Source: an uncultured Burkholderiales bacterium (GTDB lineage Bacteria > Pseudomonadota > Gammaproteobacteria > Burkholderiales > Burkholderiaceae_C). From it: a DNA stretch of 64,000 bases. The notes under the pieces were generated by a model. The model had not been told where the DNA came from, searched no databases, and saw nothing but the letters and a program-made list of their open reading frames with translations. Of this stretch, positions 19,791 through 27,841 are shown piece after piece; within the stretch, counting starts at the first letter, position 1, and every line of letters starts with the position of its first letter. The translations under genes were made by a program, and so were the position numbers. Location: positions 1 through 64,000 of the forward strand of contig CAIMTJ010000093.1 in assembly GCA_903844385.1 (NCBI GenBank), read 5' to 3'.

Positions 19791-20777
19791 ATGCTCAATA
19801 TTTTCAGTCTGGCCAGTGGCCGTTTGTTTCAAGAGGAAATCGAATCCCTTGAAGAGCTCTCCAAGTTTCAACCGATTTGGGTGGACCTTGAGTCCCCAAC
19901 GCTGGATGAAAAACGCTGGATTAAACAGTACTACGGCCTGTCCATTCCCGAAGACGCGATGGACGAGGACATTGAAGAGTCGGCGCGCTTTTACGAAGAA
20001 GACAATGGTGAGCTTCACATCCGCAGTGACTTTTTAATTGCCGACGAAGACTCACCGCGCACCGTGCGGGTGGCCTTTATTTTGAACCAGCACAACCACG
20101 AGCTCAACAGCAAAGGGGTGCTCTTTTCGATCCACGACGAAGATGTGCCCGTCTTTCGACTCCTCAGGCTGCGCGCCAGGCGTGCACCTGGCCTCATTGA
20201 AGACGCCAAGGATGTGCTGCTCAAACTCTTTGACGCCGATGCCGAATACTCGGCCGACACTTTAGAGAACATCTACGACCAACTGGAGAGGGCCGGCAAA
20301 ATGGTGCTCTCGGGCGACGTCACGGACGCCTTGGCAGGCGAAGTGCTCGGGGACATTGCCCGCCAAGAAGACTTGAATGGACGCATTCGCCGAAACGTGA
20401 TGGACACCCGCCGCGCGGTGAGCTTCATGATGCGAGCGCGCATGCTCAACGCCGATCAGTTTGAGGAGGCGAGGCAAATTTTGCGCGACATCGAGTCCTT
20501 GGACAATCACACCGCTTTTTTGTTTGACAAGATCAACTTTTTGATGGACGCGACGGTCGGTTTCATCAACATCAATCAAAACAAGATCATCAAGATTTTC
20601 TCGGTCGCGTCCGTGGCCCTCTTGCCCCCGACCTTGATAGCGAGCATTTACGGCATGAACTTTCAATTCATGCCCGAGTTGAGCCTGAGCTGGGGCTACC
20701 CCTACGCCATGCTGCTCATGCTGTGCAGCGCCTTGGTGCCGATGTGGTACTTCAGAAAACGCGGCTGGTTAAAGTAA
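19791..20777 (+). CDS. corA: Magnesium/cobalt transporter CorA
   Basis: Pentameric inner-membrane channel for Mg2+ and Co2+. The 328-residue protein has a large cytoplasmic N-domain and two C-terminal helices; the first is followed by the diagnostic YGMN motif (IASIYGMNFQFMPE), and the chain ends in a short basic tail (FRKRGWLK). The start ATG at 19791 gives the normal N-terminus MLNIFSL. The gene stands alone, convergent with mtnN; a GC-rich hairpin (CGCGCC-CACA-GGCGCG, 20797-20812) between them may help end transcription. Confidence 0.95.
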   Translation: MLNIFSLASGRLFQEEIESLEELSKFQPIWVDLESPTLDEKRWIKQYYGLSIPEDAMDEDIEESARFYEEDNGELHIRSDFLIADEDSPRTVRVAFILNQHNHELNSKGVLFSIHDEDVPVFRLLRLRARRAPGLIEDAKDVLLKLFDADAEYSADTLENIYDQLERAGKMVLSGDVTDALAGEVLGDIARQEDLNGRIRRNVMDTRRAVSFMMRARMLNADQFEEARQILRDIESLDNHTAFLFDKINFLMDATVGFININQNKIIKIFSVASVALLPPTLIASIYGMNFQFMPELSLSWGYPYAMLLMLCSALVPMWYFRKRGWLK

Positions 20778-20816
20778 GCCCCTCCAGCCCCAAGCGCGCG
20801 CCCACAGGCGCGACGC

Positions 20817-21689
20817 TCAAGCGTGATCGATGCTCACGCCATGGGGTGGTGGGTCGCCAGCGCCCGCATGGCGTGCCAAGGACTGCACCAGTGCTTGGAG
20901 GATGGCCGCGCCAAAGGGTGCCGCCACTTGCGCGATGAACTGGGCAAAGTCCACGTGCGCCGTCTCATCGGCCTGGTCGGAGATGATGCGAACAGCGGCA
21001 AACGGCAGGCCAAAATCGTGACACACCTGGGCCACGGCTGCGCCCTCCATTTCAACGGCCAACACATCCGGCAAGGCCGTCAAAATGGCTTGGCGCTGCA
21101 AGTTGCTGGCGATGAATTGATCGCCACTGGCGATAAGCCCTTGGTGGAGCGTCCACGCCTGAGGCTTGAGATTCAAACCCGCGAGAAATCCCGCGTCCTG
21201 CCCCTGCTCGCCCAGGGTGGCCAAGCACTGCTGAGCCGCTTGGGCCAGTGCCAAGGAGAGAAAATCGTCGCAGGCGAACAGCGATTGACCATAAAGCGGC
21301 ACCTCAAATCGCGCAAAAAGCGGTGAGGCATCCATGTCGTGCTGCACAAAGTGACGTGCAACCACCACGTCCCCCACCTGCACGCCGCGGGCCAATCCAC
21401 CCGCTACGCCGCTGAACACCACGTGGGTGATGCCAAAGCGGTGGATCAAGGTGCTCACCGTGGTGGCCGCCGCGACTTTGCCAATGCGACACAGCACCGC
21501 CACGACCTCAACGCCGTGCCAAGAGGCTTGCCAAAAGTCTCGCCCACCCACCCGGCGGGCCTGGCCGCCCAAGAGCGACACCACCTCGCTCAACTCCTCG
21601 TGCATGGCGCACACCACGCCCAAGCGCGCATCGGGAGGAAACAAAGCAACAGGCTCCAAAGCCGGCAAGGACTCGGGAGCCTGTGTCAT
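20817..21689 (-). CDS. mtnN: 5'-methylthioadenosine/S-adenosylhomocysteine nucleosidase
   Basis: Hydrolyses methylthioadenosine and adenosylhomocysteine to adenine and a thio-ribose, in methionine salvage. From the ATG at 21687-21689 it has 290 residues, longer than E. coli Pfs (232) owing to insertions in the middle. It has the N-terminal LGVVCAMHEELSEV, FSGVAGGLARGVQVGDVVVA, the substrate motif VEMEGAAVAQVC and the catalytic Asp segment ISDQADETAHVDF. The start lies 16 bp after the pntB stop, so it probably ends the pnt operon. Confidence 0.9.
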   Translation of the reverse strand: MTQAPESLPALEPVALFPPDARLGVVCAMHEELSEVVSLLGGQARRVGGRDFWQASWHGVEVVAVLCRIGKVAAATTVSTLIHRFGITHVVFSGVAGGLARGVQVGDVVVARHFVQHDMDASPLFARFEVPLYGQSLFACDDFLSLALAQAAQQCLATLGEQGQDAGFLAGLNLKPQAWTLHQGLIASGDQFIASNLQRQAILTALPDVLAVEMEGAAVAQVCHDFGLPFAAVRIISDQADETAHVDFAQFIAQVAAPFGAAILQALVQSLARHAGAGDPPPHGVSIDHA

Positions 21690-21705
21690 GGGTGAGGGCA
21701 GAAAA

Positions 21706-23169
21706 TTATTCGATGGCTTTGAGCATGTCTTCAACGACCTTTTTCGCGTCGCCAAACACCATCATGGTCTTGTCCATGTAAAAGAGCTCGTTATCGAGTC
21801 CCGCATAGCCCGACGCCATGGAGCGCTTGTTGACGATGATGGTTTTGGCTTTGAAGGCCTCCAAAATCGGCATGCCATAAATGGGGCTGCCTTTGACCAT
21901 GGCCGCGGGATTGACCACGTCGTTGGCCCCCAAAATGATGGCCACATCGACTTGACCAAATTCGCTGTTGATGTCTTCCATCTCAAACACCTGGTCATAG
22001 GGCACTTCGGCCTCGGCCAAGAGCACGTTCATGTGACCTGGCATGCGACCGGCCACCGGGTGAATCGCATACTTCACCGAAATGCCTTTGGCCGTCAATT
22101 TGGCCGCCATCTCTTTGACCGCGTGCTGAGCGCGCGCCACGGCCAAGCCGTAGCCCGGCACGATCACGACGCTCTCGGCGTTGCCCAAAATGAAGGCCGC
22201 GTCATCGGCGCTGCCGCTCTTGACCGCGCGCTGCACGTGATCGCCTGCGGCGGCGGCGCCAGCCTCACCACCAAATCCACCCAAAATCACATTGAAAAAG
22301 GAGCGGTTCATGGCTTTACACATGATGAAACTCAAAATCGCACCCGAACTGCCCACCAAGGAGCCCGCGATGATGAGCATCGGGTTGTTGAGCGAAAAAC
22401 CAATGCCCGCCGCCGCCCAACCCGAGTAACTGTTGAGCATGGAGACCACCACCGGCATGTCTGCACCCCCAATGGGGATGATGATCAACACACCGAGCAC
22501 AAAGGCCGCGGCCAACATGCTGAAAAACGCGTTCCACTCACCCGTGAACATGAAGGTCAAGCCCAGGCCCAAACACGCCAAGCCCAAGATCAAATTGAGT
22601 GGGTGCTGAAACGTGAAATTGACGGGCGCGCCTTGAAAGAGTCGGAACTTGTATTTGCCCGAGAGTTTGCCAAACGCAATGACCGAGCCGCTGAAGGTGA
22701 TGGCACCAATGGCCGCCCCCAAAAACAGCTCCAAGCGGTTGCCCTCGGGAATGGGGTCGCCCAGGTGGTGAACAATTTGAAAGGCGAGCGGTTCGGCCAC
22801 CGCCGCCACGGCAATGAAGACCGCTGCCAAGCCAATCATGCTGTGCATGAAGGCCACCAATTCGGGCATTTTGGTCATCTCAACGCGTTGCGCCATCACT
22901 GCACCCAAGGTGCCGCCAATGAGCAGACCCAAGAGCACGTGGCCCAAGCCCGTCACGACATCACTCGTGGGCAGTCCATCGGCGCCCAAGCCCATGGAAG
23001 TGGCCAATTTGTAGATCAAACCCACGGTGGTCGCCACCGCCAAGGTCATGCCCAGCATGCCAAACAAATTGCCGCGAATGGAGGTCGTGGGGTGGCTCAA
23101 GCCCTTGAGGGCTTGGATAAAGCAAACGCTCGCGACCAAATAAAGCAGGGTGACTAAATTCATGCTCAT
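21706..23169 (-). CDS. pntB: NAD(P) transhydrogenase subunit beta
   Basis: Membrane and NADP(H)-binding subunit of the proton-translocating transhydrogenase that makes NADPH at the expense of the proton gradient. 487 residues: about nine membrane helices (residues 1-270), then a soluble domain III with VIVPGYGLAVARAQHAVKE, HPVAGRMPGHMNVLLAEA and the NADP-binding GANDVVNPAA. The ATG overlaps the pntAB stop (ATGA), so translation is coupled. Confidence 0.96.
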   Translation of the reverse strand: MSMNLVTLLYLVASVCFIQALKGLSHPTTSIRGNLFGMLGMTLAVATTVGLIYKLATSMGLGADGLPTSDVVTGLGHVLLGLLIGGTLGAVMAQRVEMTKMPELVAFMHSMIGLAAVFIAVAAVAEPLAFQIVHHLGDPIPEGNRLELFLGAAIGAITFSGSVIAFGKLSGKYKFRLFQGAPVNFTFQHPLNLILGLACLGLGLTFMFTGEWNAFFSMLAAAFVLGVLIIIPIGGADMPVVVSMLNSYSGWAAAGIGFSLNNPMLIIAGSLVGSSGAILSFIMCKAMNRSFFNVILGGFGGEAGAAAAGDHVQRAVKSGSADDAAFILGNAESVVIVPGYGLAVARAQHAVKEMAAKLTAKGISVKYAIHPVAGRMPGHMNVLLAEAEVPYDQVFEMEDINSEFGQVDVAIILGANDVVNPAAMVKGSPIYGMPILEAFKAKTIIVNKRSMASGYAGLDNELFYMDKTMMVFGDAKKVVEDMLKAIE

Positions 23170-23489
23170 GACTGCACTCCAGACGCCGCTGGGGCTTTTT
23201 TATCCTTCTTCTTGAACATCTCAAGCATCCTTCTCGTGACCAAAAAGCCACCAAACACATTCACCGCCGCCAAGGCCACGGCCAAGATTCCCATGGTTTG
23301 ACCCAGGGTGGTTTGGGTCAAACCGGCGGCCAACATCGCGCCCACGATCACAATTGCAGAAATCGCATTCGTCACCGCCATCAACGGCGTGTGCAAAGCG
23401 GGTGTCACATTCCAAACCACATGAAAGCCGACGTAAATGGCCAGCACAAAAATGATTAAATTGGTGAGAGTTGGTGAAACGATATCCAT
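23166..23489 (-). CDS. pntAB: NAD(P) transhydrogenase subunit alpha, membrane part
   Basis: The short membrane segment that in E. coli forms the C-terminus of PntA; here it is a separate 107-residue protein with about three hydrophobic helices (for example TNAISAIVIVGAMLAAG). This split three-gene form is usual in many alpha- and betaproteobacteria. It starts four bases after the pntAA stop and overlaps pntB by four bases. Confidence 0.93.
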   Translation of the reverse strand: MDIVSPTLTNLIIFVLAIYVGFHVVWNVTPALHTPLMAVTNAISAIVIVGAMLAAGLTQTTLGQTMGILAVALAAVNVFGGFLVTRRMLEMFKKKDKKAPAASGVQS

Positions 23490-23493
23490 GGTC

Positions 23494-24609
23494 TTATTTC
23501 CTTTTAACAGTTCCGTCAAGCGTCATCAAACAAGCGCTGACAATGTCATCGTCAGCCGGCATGTGAAATGAGCCATCCTCTGCAGTCACCAATTTGACGA
23601 AGTCCAAGATGTTGCGGGCATACAAGGCGCTCGCATCGGCCGCCACCATGGAGGCCAAATTGGTATAGCCCACCAAGGTCACGCCGTGGTGCTGGACAAT
23701 TTGATCCGCCTGGGTCAAGGGGCAGTTGCCGCCTTGGGCCGCGGCCAAGTCCACGATGACCGAGCCGGCCTTCATCGACTCCACCATCTCTGCGCTCACC
23801 AAGACAGGGGCGGCTCGCCCGGGGATCAAAGCCGTGGTGATCACCACGTCGGCCTGAGCGACGCGTTTGGCCACCTCCACCTTTTGGCGATCCAGCCACG
23901 ACGCTGGCATGGGACGGGCATAGCCGCCCACACCTTGCGCGGCCTCGCGCTCTTCGTCGGTTTCAAAGGAGACATCGATGAATTTGGCACCCAAGGACTC
24001 GACTTGCTCTTTCACACTGGGGCGCACATCCGAGCACTCAATGACAGCGCCCAGGCGTTTGGCCGTGGCAATCGCTTGCAGGCCCGCCACCCCCACGCCC
24101 AAAATCACCACGCGAGCGGCCTTGACGGTACCCGCAGCGGTCATGAGCATGGGAAAGAAGCGTTGGTACAAATCGGCCCCCAGCATCACCGCCTTGTAGC
24201 CGGCAATGTTGGCTTGGGAGGACAAGACGTCCATGCTTTGAGCACGCGTCGTTCTGGGCGCGGCCTCCAGCGCAAAGGCGCACACCTGCGCTTGCGCCAA
24301 GCGCTCCAAACCGGCCGCGTCAAAGGGGTTCAACATCCCCACGAGAACGCTTTTGGGCTTCATGAAAGCGAGCTCATGCACGCTCGGTGCACGAACTTTG
24401 AGCACCACGTCTTGAGACATGGCACCGGCTTGGTCGCTCATCACAGCGCCCGCCGCCACATAGGCCTCATCGGTCACACTCGCTTTGAGGCCGGCACCGG
24501 CCTCAACCACAATGTGGTGTCCTTTGGCTTTGAGTTTCTTAATGGTCTCGGGGGTCGCAGCCACGCGACTCTCCCCAGGCAAGGTTTCAAGTGGCACGCC
24601 GAAATTCAT
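23494..24609 (-). CDS. pntAA: NAD(P) transhydrogenase subunit alpha, NAD-binding part
   Basis: Soluble NAD(H)-binding domain I of the transhydrogenase. 371 residues, beginning MNFGVPLETLPGESRVAATP. Dinucleotide-binding VVILGVGVAGLQAIATAKRLG lies near residue 170, and VQHHGVTLVGYTNLASMVA is typical of the alanine dehydrogenase/PntA superfamily. First gene of pntAA-pntAB-pntB-mtnN. Upstream 24610-24802 is shared with the divergent NUDIX gene and is AT-rich near 24670-24760. Confidence 0.95.
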   Translation of the reverse strand: MNFGVPLETLPGESRVAATPETIKKLKAKGHHIVVEAGAGLKASVTDEAYVAAGAVMSDQAGAMSQDVVLKVRAPSVHELAFMKPKSVLVGMLNPFDAAGLERLAQAQVCAFALEAAPRTTRAQSMDVLSSQANIAGYKAVMLGADLYQRFFPMLMTAAGTVKAARVVILGVGVAGLQAIATAKRLGAVIECSDVRPSVKEQVESLGAKFIDVSFETDEEREAAQGVGGYARPMPASWLDRQKVEVAKRVAQADVVITTALIPGRAAPVLVSAEMVESMKAGSVIVDLAAAQGGNCPLTQADQIVQHHGVTLVGYTNLASMVAADASALYARNILDFVKLVTAEDGSFHMPADDDIVSACLMTLDGTVKRK

Positions 24610-24802
24610 GGGATAGGCTCCAAAAAAACCCCTCGCCTGATGGGTCAGGCTTTGGGTGAAAAACGAATCAGATAGGATAACCCATTTTAGTTACGTCTTT
24701 GGGTTTTCCCTAAAAAGTGCCAAAATCACCATCAATTTTACGGCTGTGCACCATTTTTGAAGCTTCCCTGGCGAGCCCCCCCTCATTTGAAACCGCAACA
24801 CC

Positions 24803-25342
24803 ATGATGACGCCCCCCTTCGAGCCCTCGAGCCCACCCCAACCCAGCCTCACGCGTTGGTCCCCAAGCGTCACGGTGGCCGCCATCATCGAGCGTGACGG
24901 GCGATTTTTGCTCATCGAAGAGCACACCCCCGAGGGTCTCAGGCTCAACAACCCGGCTGGCCATTTGGAGCCCGGTGAGTCTCCCCTTGAGGCTTGTGTT
25001 CGTGAAGCCCGCGAAGAATGCGCGCACGCTTTTAAACCAACTCATTTGGTCGGGATTTATCTCTCTCGCTTCCAGCGCCACGACGCATCACACCCTCATT
25101 ATGAAGACGTGACCTATTTGCGTTTTGCCTTCGCTGGAGAGCTTTTAGAGCACTTTCCCAGCCAGTCCTTGGACCACGGCATTGTGCGCACCGTGTGGCT
25201 CACGGCCGAGGAGGTCTTGGCCAGTGCTGCGCGGCACCGAAGTCCCCTGGTGGTGCAGTGCATGCAGGACCTTTTGCGCGGTCAACGCCTACCCTTGGAG
25301 GCCATTCACACCGACCCGAGTGTGTGGCTTGTCCCCCAGTAA
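24803..25342 (+). CDS. NUDIX hydrolase (NudJ-like)
   Basis: Hydrolyses a nucleoside or thiamine-precursor diphosphate; the closest named relative by layout is NudJ. 179 residues, with the NUDIX box at about residues 55-76, GHLEPGESPLEACVREAREE followed by CA. The metal-binding REAREE core is complete, but the conserved Gly that follows (EExG) is Ala here. Later motifs HYEDVTYLRFAFAGEL and VRTVWLTAEEV match the family. In related bacteria this gene often stands just before mnmA; here a molybdenum hydroxylase gene follows instead. Confidence 0.85.
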   Translation: MMTPPFEPSSPPQPSLTRWSPSVTVAAIIERDGRFLLIEEHTPEGLRLNNPAGHLEPGESPLEACVREAREECAHAFKPTHLVGIYLSRFQRHDASHPHYEDVTYLRFAFAGELLEHFPSQSLDHGIVRTVWLTAEEVLASAARHRSPLVVQCMQDLLRGQRLPLEAIHTDPSVWLVPQ

Positions 25343-25470
25343 GGCCGCGCAAGAACCCCGCGTTTGCACAAGCCGCTCACAAACAGGCCATAATCTCGGG
25401 TCGGTGGACCCAGCCCTGGGCGGGATCCCTCATTTTTTCATGTCATTGGTCAACTTGGTGGGGAGTTTTT

Positions 25471-27780
25471 GTGAATCAATTAGCTTACAAATATGGCAGT
25501 GGTCAAGCCGTGTCGCGCATCGAAGATGACCAACTCCTAAAGGGTCTGGGGCAATACACCGATGACATCGTGCACCCGGGCCAGTCCTATCTGTCTTTTG
25601 TGCGCTCCCCACACGCCCATGCCCACATTGTCTCCATCGACACGGCTCTCGCCCGAACCATGCCCGGCGTCTTGGCCGTCTACACGGCCCAAGACATGCA
25701 CGAGCTCGGTGTCAAGCCCATGGCCCGGCCGGTCAACTTCAAGCGTTCTGATGGCTCACCCATCGCGTCAGCGAGTCGCACGATTTTGGCCACTGAGCGT
25801 GTGCGCTTTGTGGGTGAAACAGTGGTGGGCGTGGTCGCGAGCAGTTTGGAGGTGGCCAAAAACGCCTGCGAAGCTGTGGTGGTGCAATACGATCCCTTGC
25901 CCTGCGCTGTCACCTTGGAGGACGCCTTGGCCGAGCATGCACCGCTTCTTGCTGATGTGCCCGACAATATCGTGGCCGAGACCCGCTATGGCGACAGCGC
26001 CCAAGCCCAAGCGGCGTTCAAGGCGGCCGCCCACACCGTCACCTTGGAGATTGTTCACCAGCGCTTGATTCCGTTGACGCTGGAGCCGCGCAGTGTGCAA
26101 GCCCATGTCGAGGAGGGCCGCCTCATCGTTCGCATGAGCTCTCAAATGCCCAGCGCCCCGCACGCCCAAATTGCCGACCTCTTTGGCATTGCCGCGGCAG
26201 ACATTCGCGTGATGGTGGGCGATGTGGGCGGCGGATTTGGCATGAAAACTGGCGCCTACCCAGAAGACTTGATGGTGGCGTTTTGCGCCCACCAATTGAA
26301 GCGCCCCGTCAAATGGCAAGCCGAGCGATCGGAGGACTTTTTGGCCTGTAGCCACGGCCGAGACGTGTTGAGCCATGCGAGCTTGGCACTGGACGCGAGC
26401 GGCAAAATCGTGGCCCTGCAAGTCTCCAACGTGGCCAATGTGGGGGCCTATCCCGGCATGACCGGGGTGGCGATCCAACTGCTCATTGGACCCTGGGTGC
26501 AAACCGGGGTCTATGATATTGGCCTCATTGACTACCACTTCAAAACCGTGATGACCAACACCGCCCCCACCGGTGCCTACCGGGGTGCGGGGCGTCCCGA
26601 GGCGATCTTCAATATCGAGCGCCTCATGGACGAGGCCTCACGGGTGAGTGGCATTGACCGCTTGACCCTCAGGCGCATGAACATGATCAAGCCCAGCCAA
26701 ATGCCCTACAAAAACGCCATGGCCCAGACCTACGACACGGGCCACTTTGAATCCATCATGGACCAAGCACTGACCCTGGCGAACTGGGACGGGTTTGAAG
26801 CTCGCGCCAAAGCCTCCGAGGCCAAGGGCTTGTGGCGCGGCATGGGGATTGCCACGTTTCTCGAGTGGACGGGCGGCAACGCCATGGAGGAAAAAGTCAA
26901 TGTGCGCATTTTGGCCGATGGTGTGATTGAGGTCTTCACCGCTGTCAACGCCATGGGGCAAGGCATCGCCACGTCCTTGTCGCAACTGGTGGTCGATGTC
27001 TTTGGTGTTGACATCTCTCAAGTGCGCGTGGTCATGGGCGACACCGACCGCGGTGCGGGCTTTGGCTCGGTGGGTTCGCGCTCGCTCTTTACCGGCGGCT
27101 CAGCCGTCTCGGTGGGTTCACAACAAGCGCTGGACAAAGCGCGCGAGCTCGCGGCCAAGAGCCTGGAGGCCGCGGCCAGTGATTTGGACTATGCCAGCGG
27201 ACTCTTCAAGGTCAAGGGCACGGATTTGGCCATTTCTTTGGGCCAACTCGCGGCCAAGGAGCCCGACTCTCGCATTGAACTCGATTCGAGCACCTCTGCC
27301 ACGGGGGCAACTTGGCCCAATGGTTGCCACATCTGTGAAGTCGAGGTCGACCCGAGCAGCGGGGAGGTGGCCATGTGCAGCTACACCTCCATGAACGATG
27401 TGGGCCGCGTGGTCAACCCGATGATTGTGATCGGTCAGCTCGACGGCGGCGCGGTGCAAGGCATCGGCCAAGCCTTGTGCGAGCAAGTGATCTATGACCC
27501 CACCACCGGTCAACCCCTCACGGGCAGTTTGATGGACTATGCCATTCCCCACGCCGATGTCATGCCGGCGTTTTTCAACACCCACATGGACCAAAGCGTG
27601 CCGTGTAAAAACAATGTGCTCGGTGTCAAAGGGGTGGGGGAATTGGGCACCATTGGCGCCACACCGTCGGTGGTGAACGCCGTGGCCGACGCCTTGGCAA
27701 GGCATGGCTTGGGCGCTAAAACCCGCTCACTGCAAATGCCCCTCACCCCCGCACGGGTGTGGAGCGTGATTCACGCCTGA
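25471..27780 (+). CDS. Molybdenum hydroxylase large subunit (xanthine dehydrogenase/CoxL family)
   Basis: Molybdopterin-cytosine-dinucleotide-binding catalytic subunit of a xanthine oxidase-family enzyme, about 769 residues. Seen: RIEDDQLLKGLGQYTDDI at the N-terminus, the cofactor segments GDVGGGFGMKTG and NTAPTGAYRGAGRPEA, GQGIATSLSQLVVDVFG, and the C-terminal GVKGVGELGTIGATP that carries the catalytic Glu. The AYxCSFR loop of CO dehydrogenase is absent, so it is not CoxL itself. The GTG start at 25471 is set by GGGGAG upstream. No FAD or 2Fe-2S subunit is next to it, which these enzymes need; the substrate is unknown. Confidence 0.88.
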   Translation: MNQLAYKYGSGQAVSRIEDDQLLKGLGQYTDDIVHPGQSYLSFVRSPHAHAHIVSIDTALARTMPGVLAVYTAQDMHELGVKPMARPVNFKRSDGSPIASASRTILATERVRFVGETVVGVVASSLEVAKNACEAVVVQYDPLPCAVTLEDALAEHAPLLADVPDNIVAETRYGDSAQAQAAFKAAAHTVTLEIVHQRLIPLTLEPRSVQAHVEEGRLIVRMSSQMPSAPHAQIADLFGIAAADIRVMVGDVGGGFGMKTGAYPEDLMVAFCAHQLKRPVKWQAERSEDFLACSHGRDVLSHASLALDASGKIVALQVSNVANVGAYPGMTGVAIQLLIGPWVQTGVYDIGLIDYHFKTVMTNTAPTGAYRGAGRPEAIFNIERLMDEASRVSGIDRLTLRRMNMIKPSQMPYKNAMAQTYDTGHFESIMDQALTLANWDGFEARAKASEAKGLWRGMGIATFLEWTGGNAMEEKVNVRILADGVIEVFTAVNAMGQGIATSLSQLVVDVFGVDISQVRVVMGDTDRGAGFGSVGSRSLFTGGSAVSVGSQQALDKARELAAKSLEAAASDLDYASGLFKVKGTDLAISLGQLAAKEPDSRIELDSSTSATGATWPNGCHICEVEVDPSSGEVAMCSYTSMNDVGRVVNPMIVIGQLDGGAVQGIGQALCEQVIYDPTTGQPLTGSLMDYAIPHADVMPAFFNTHMDQSVPCKNNVLGVKGVGELGTIGATPSVVNAVADALARHGLGAKTRSLQMPLTPARVWSVIHA

Positions 27781-27841
27781 GCGAGCCAGACGGGGGCCCT
27801 TGCGCGGGCCGCGCTCGTCTTGACGCTCACGGCTCACGACT

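Noticed and set aside
21427-23157. 576-codon open frame on the plus strand opposite pntB
   Set aside because: Shadow of pntB; no recognisable family and unnatural composition.
25195-25470. Upstream extension of the molybdenum hydroxylase frame
   Set aside because: Overlaps the NUDIX gene and lacks conservation; the GTG at 25471 has a good ribosome site.
25471-27780. Carbon monoxide dehydrogenase large subunit
   Set aside because: The AYxCSFR active-site loop of true CoxL is absent.
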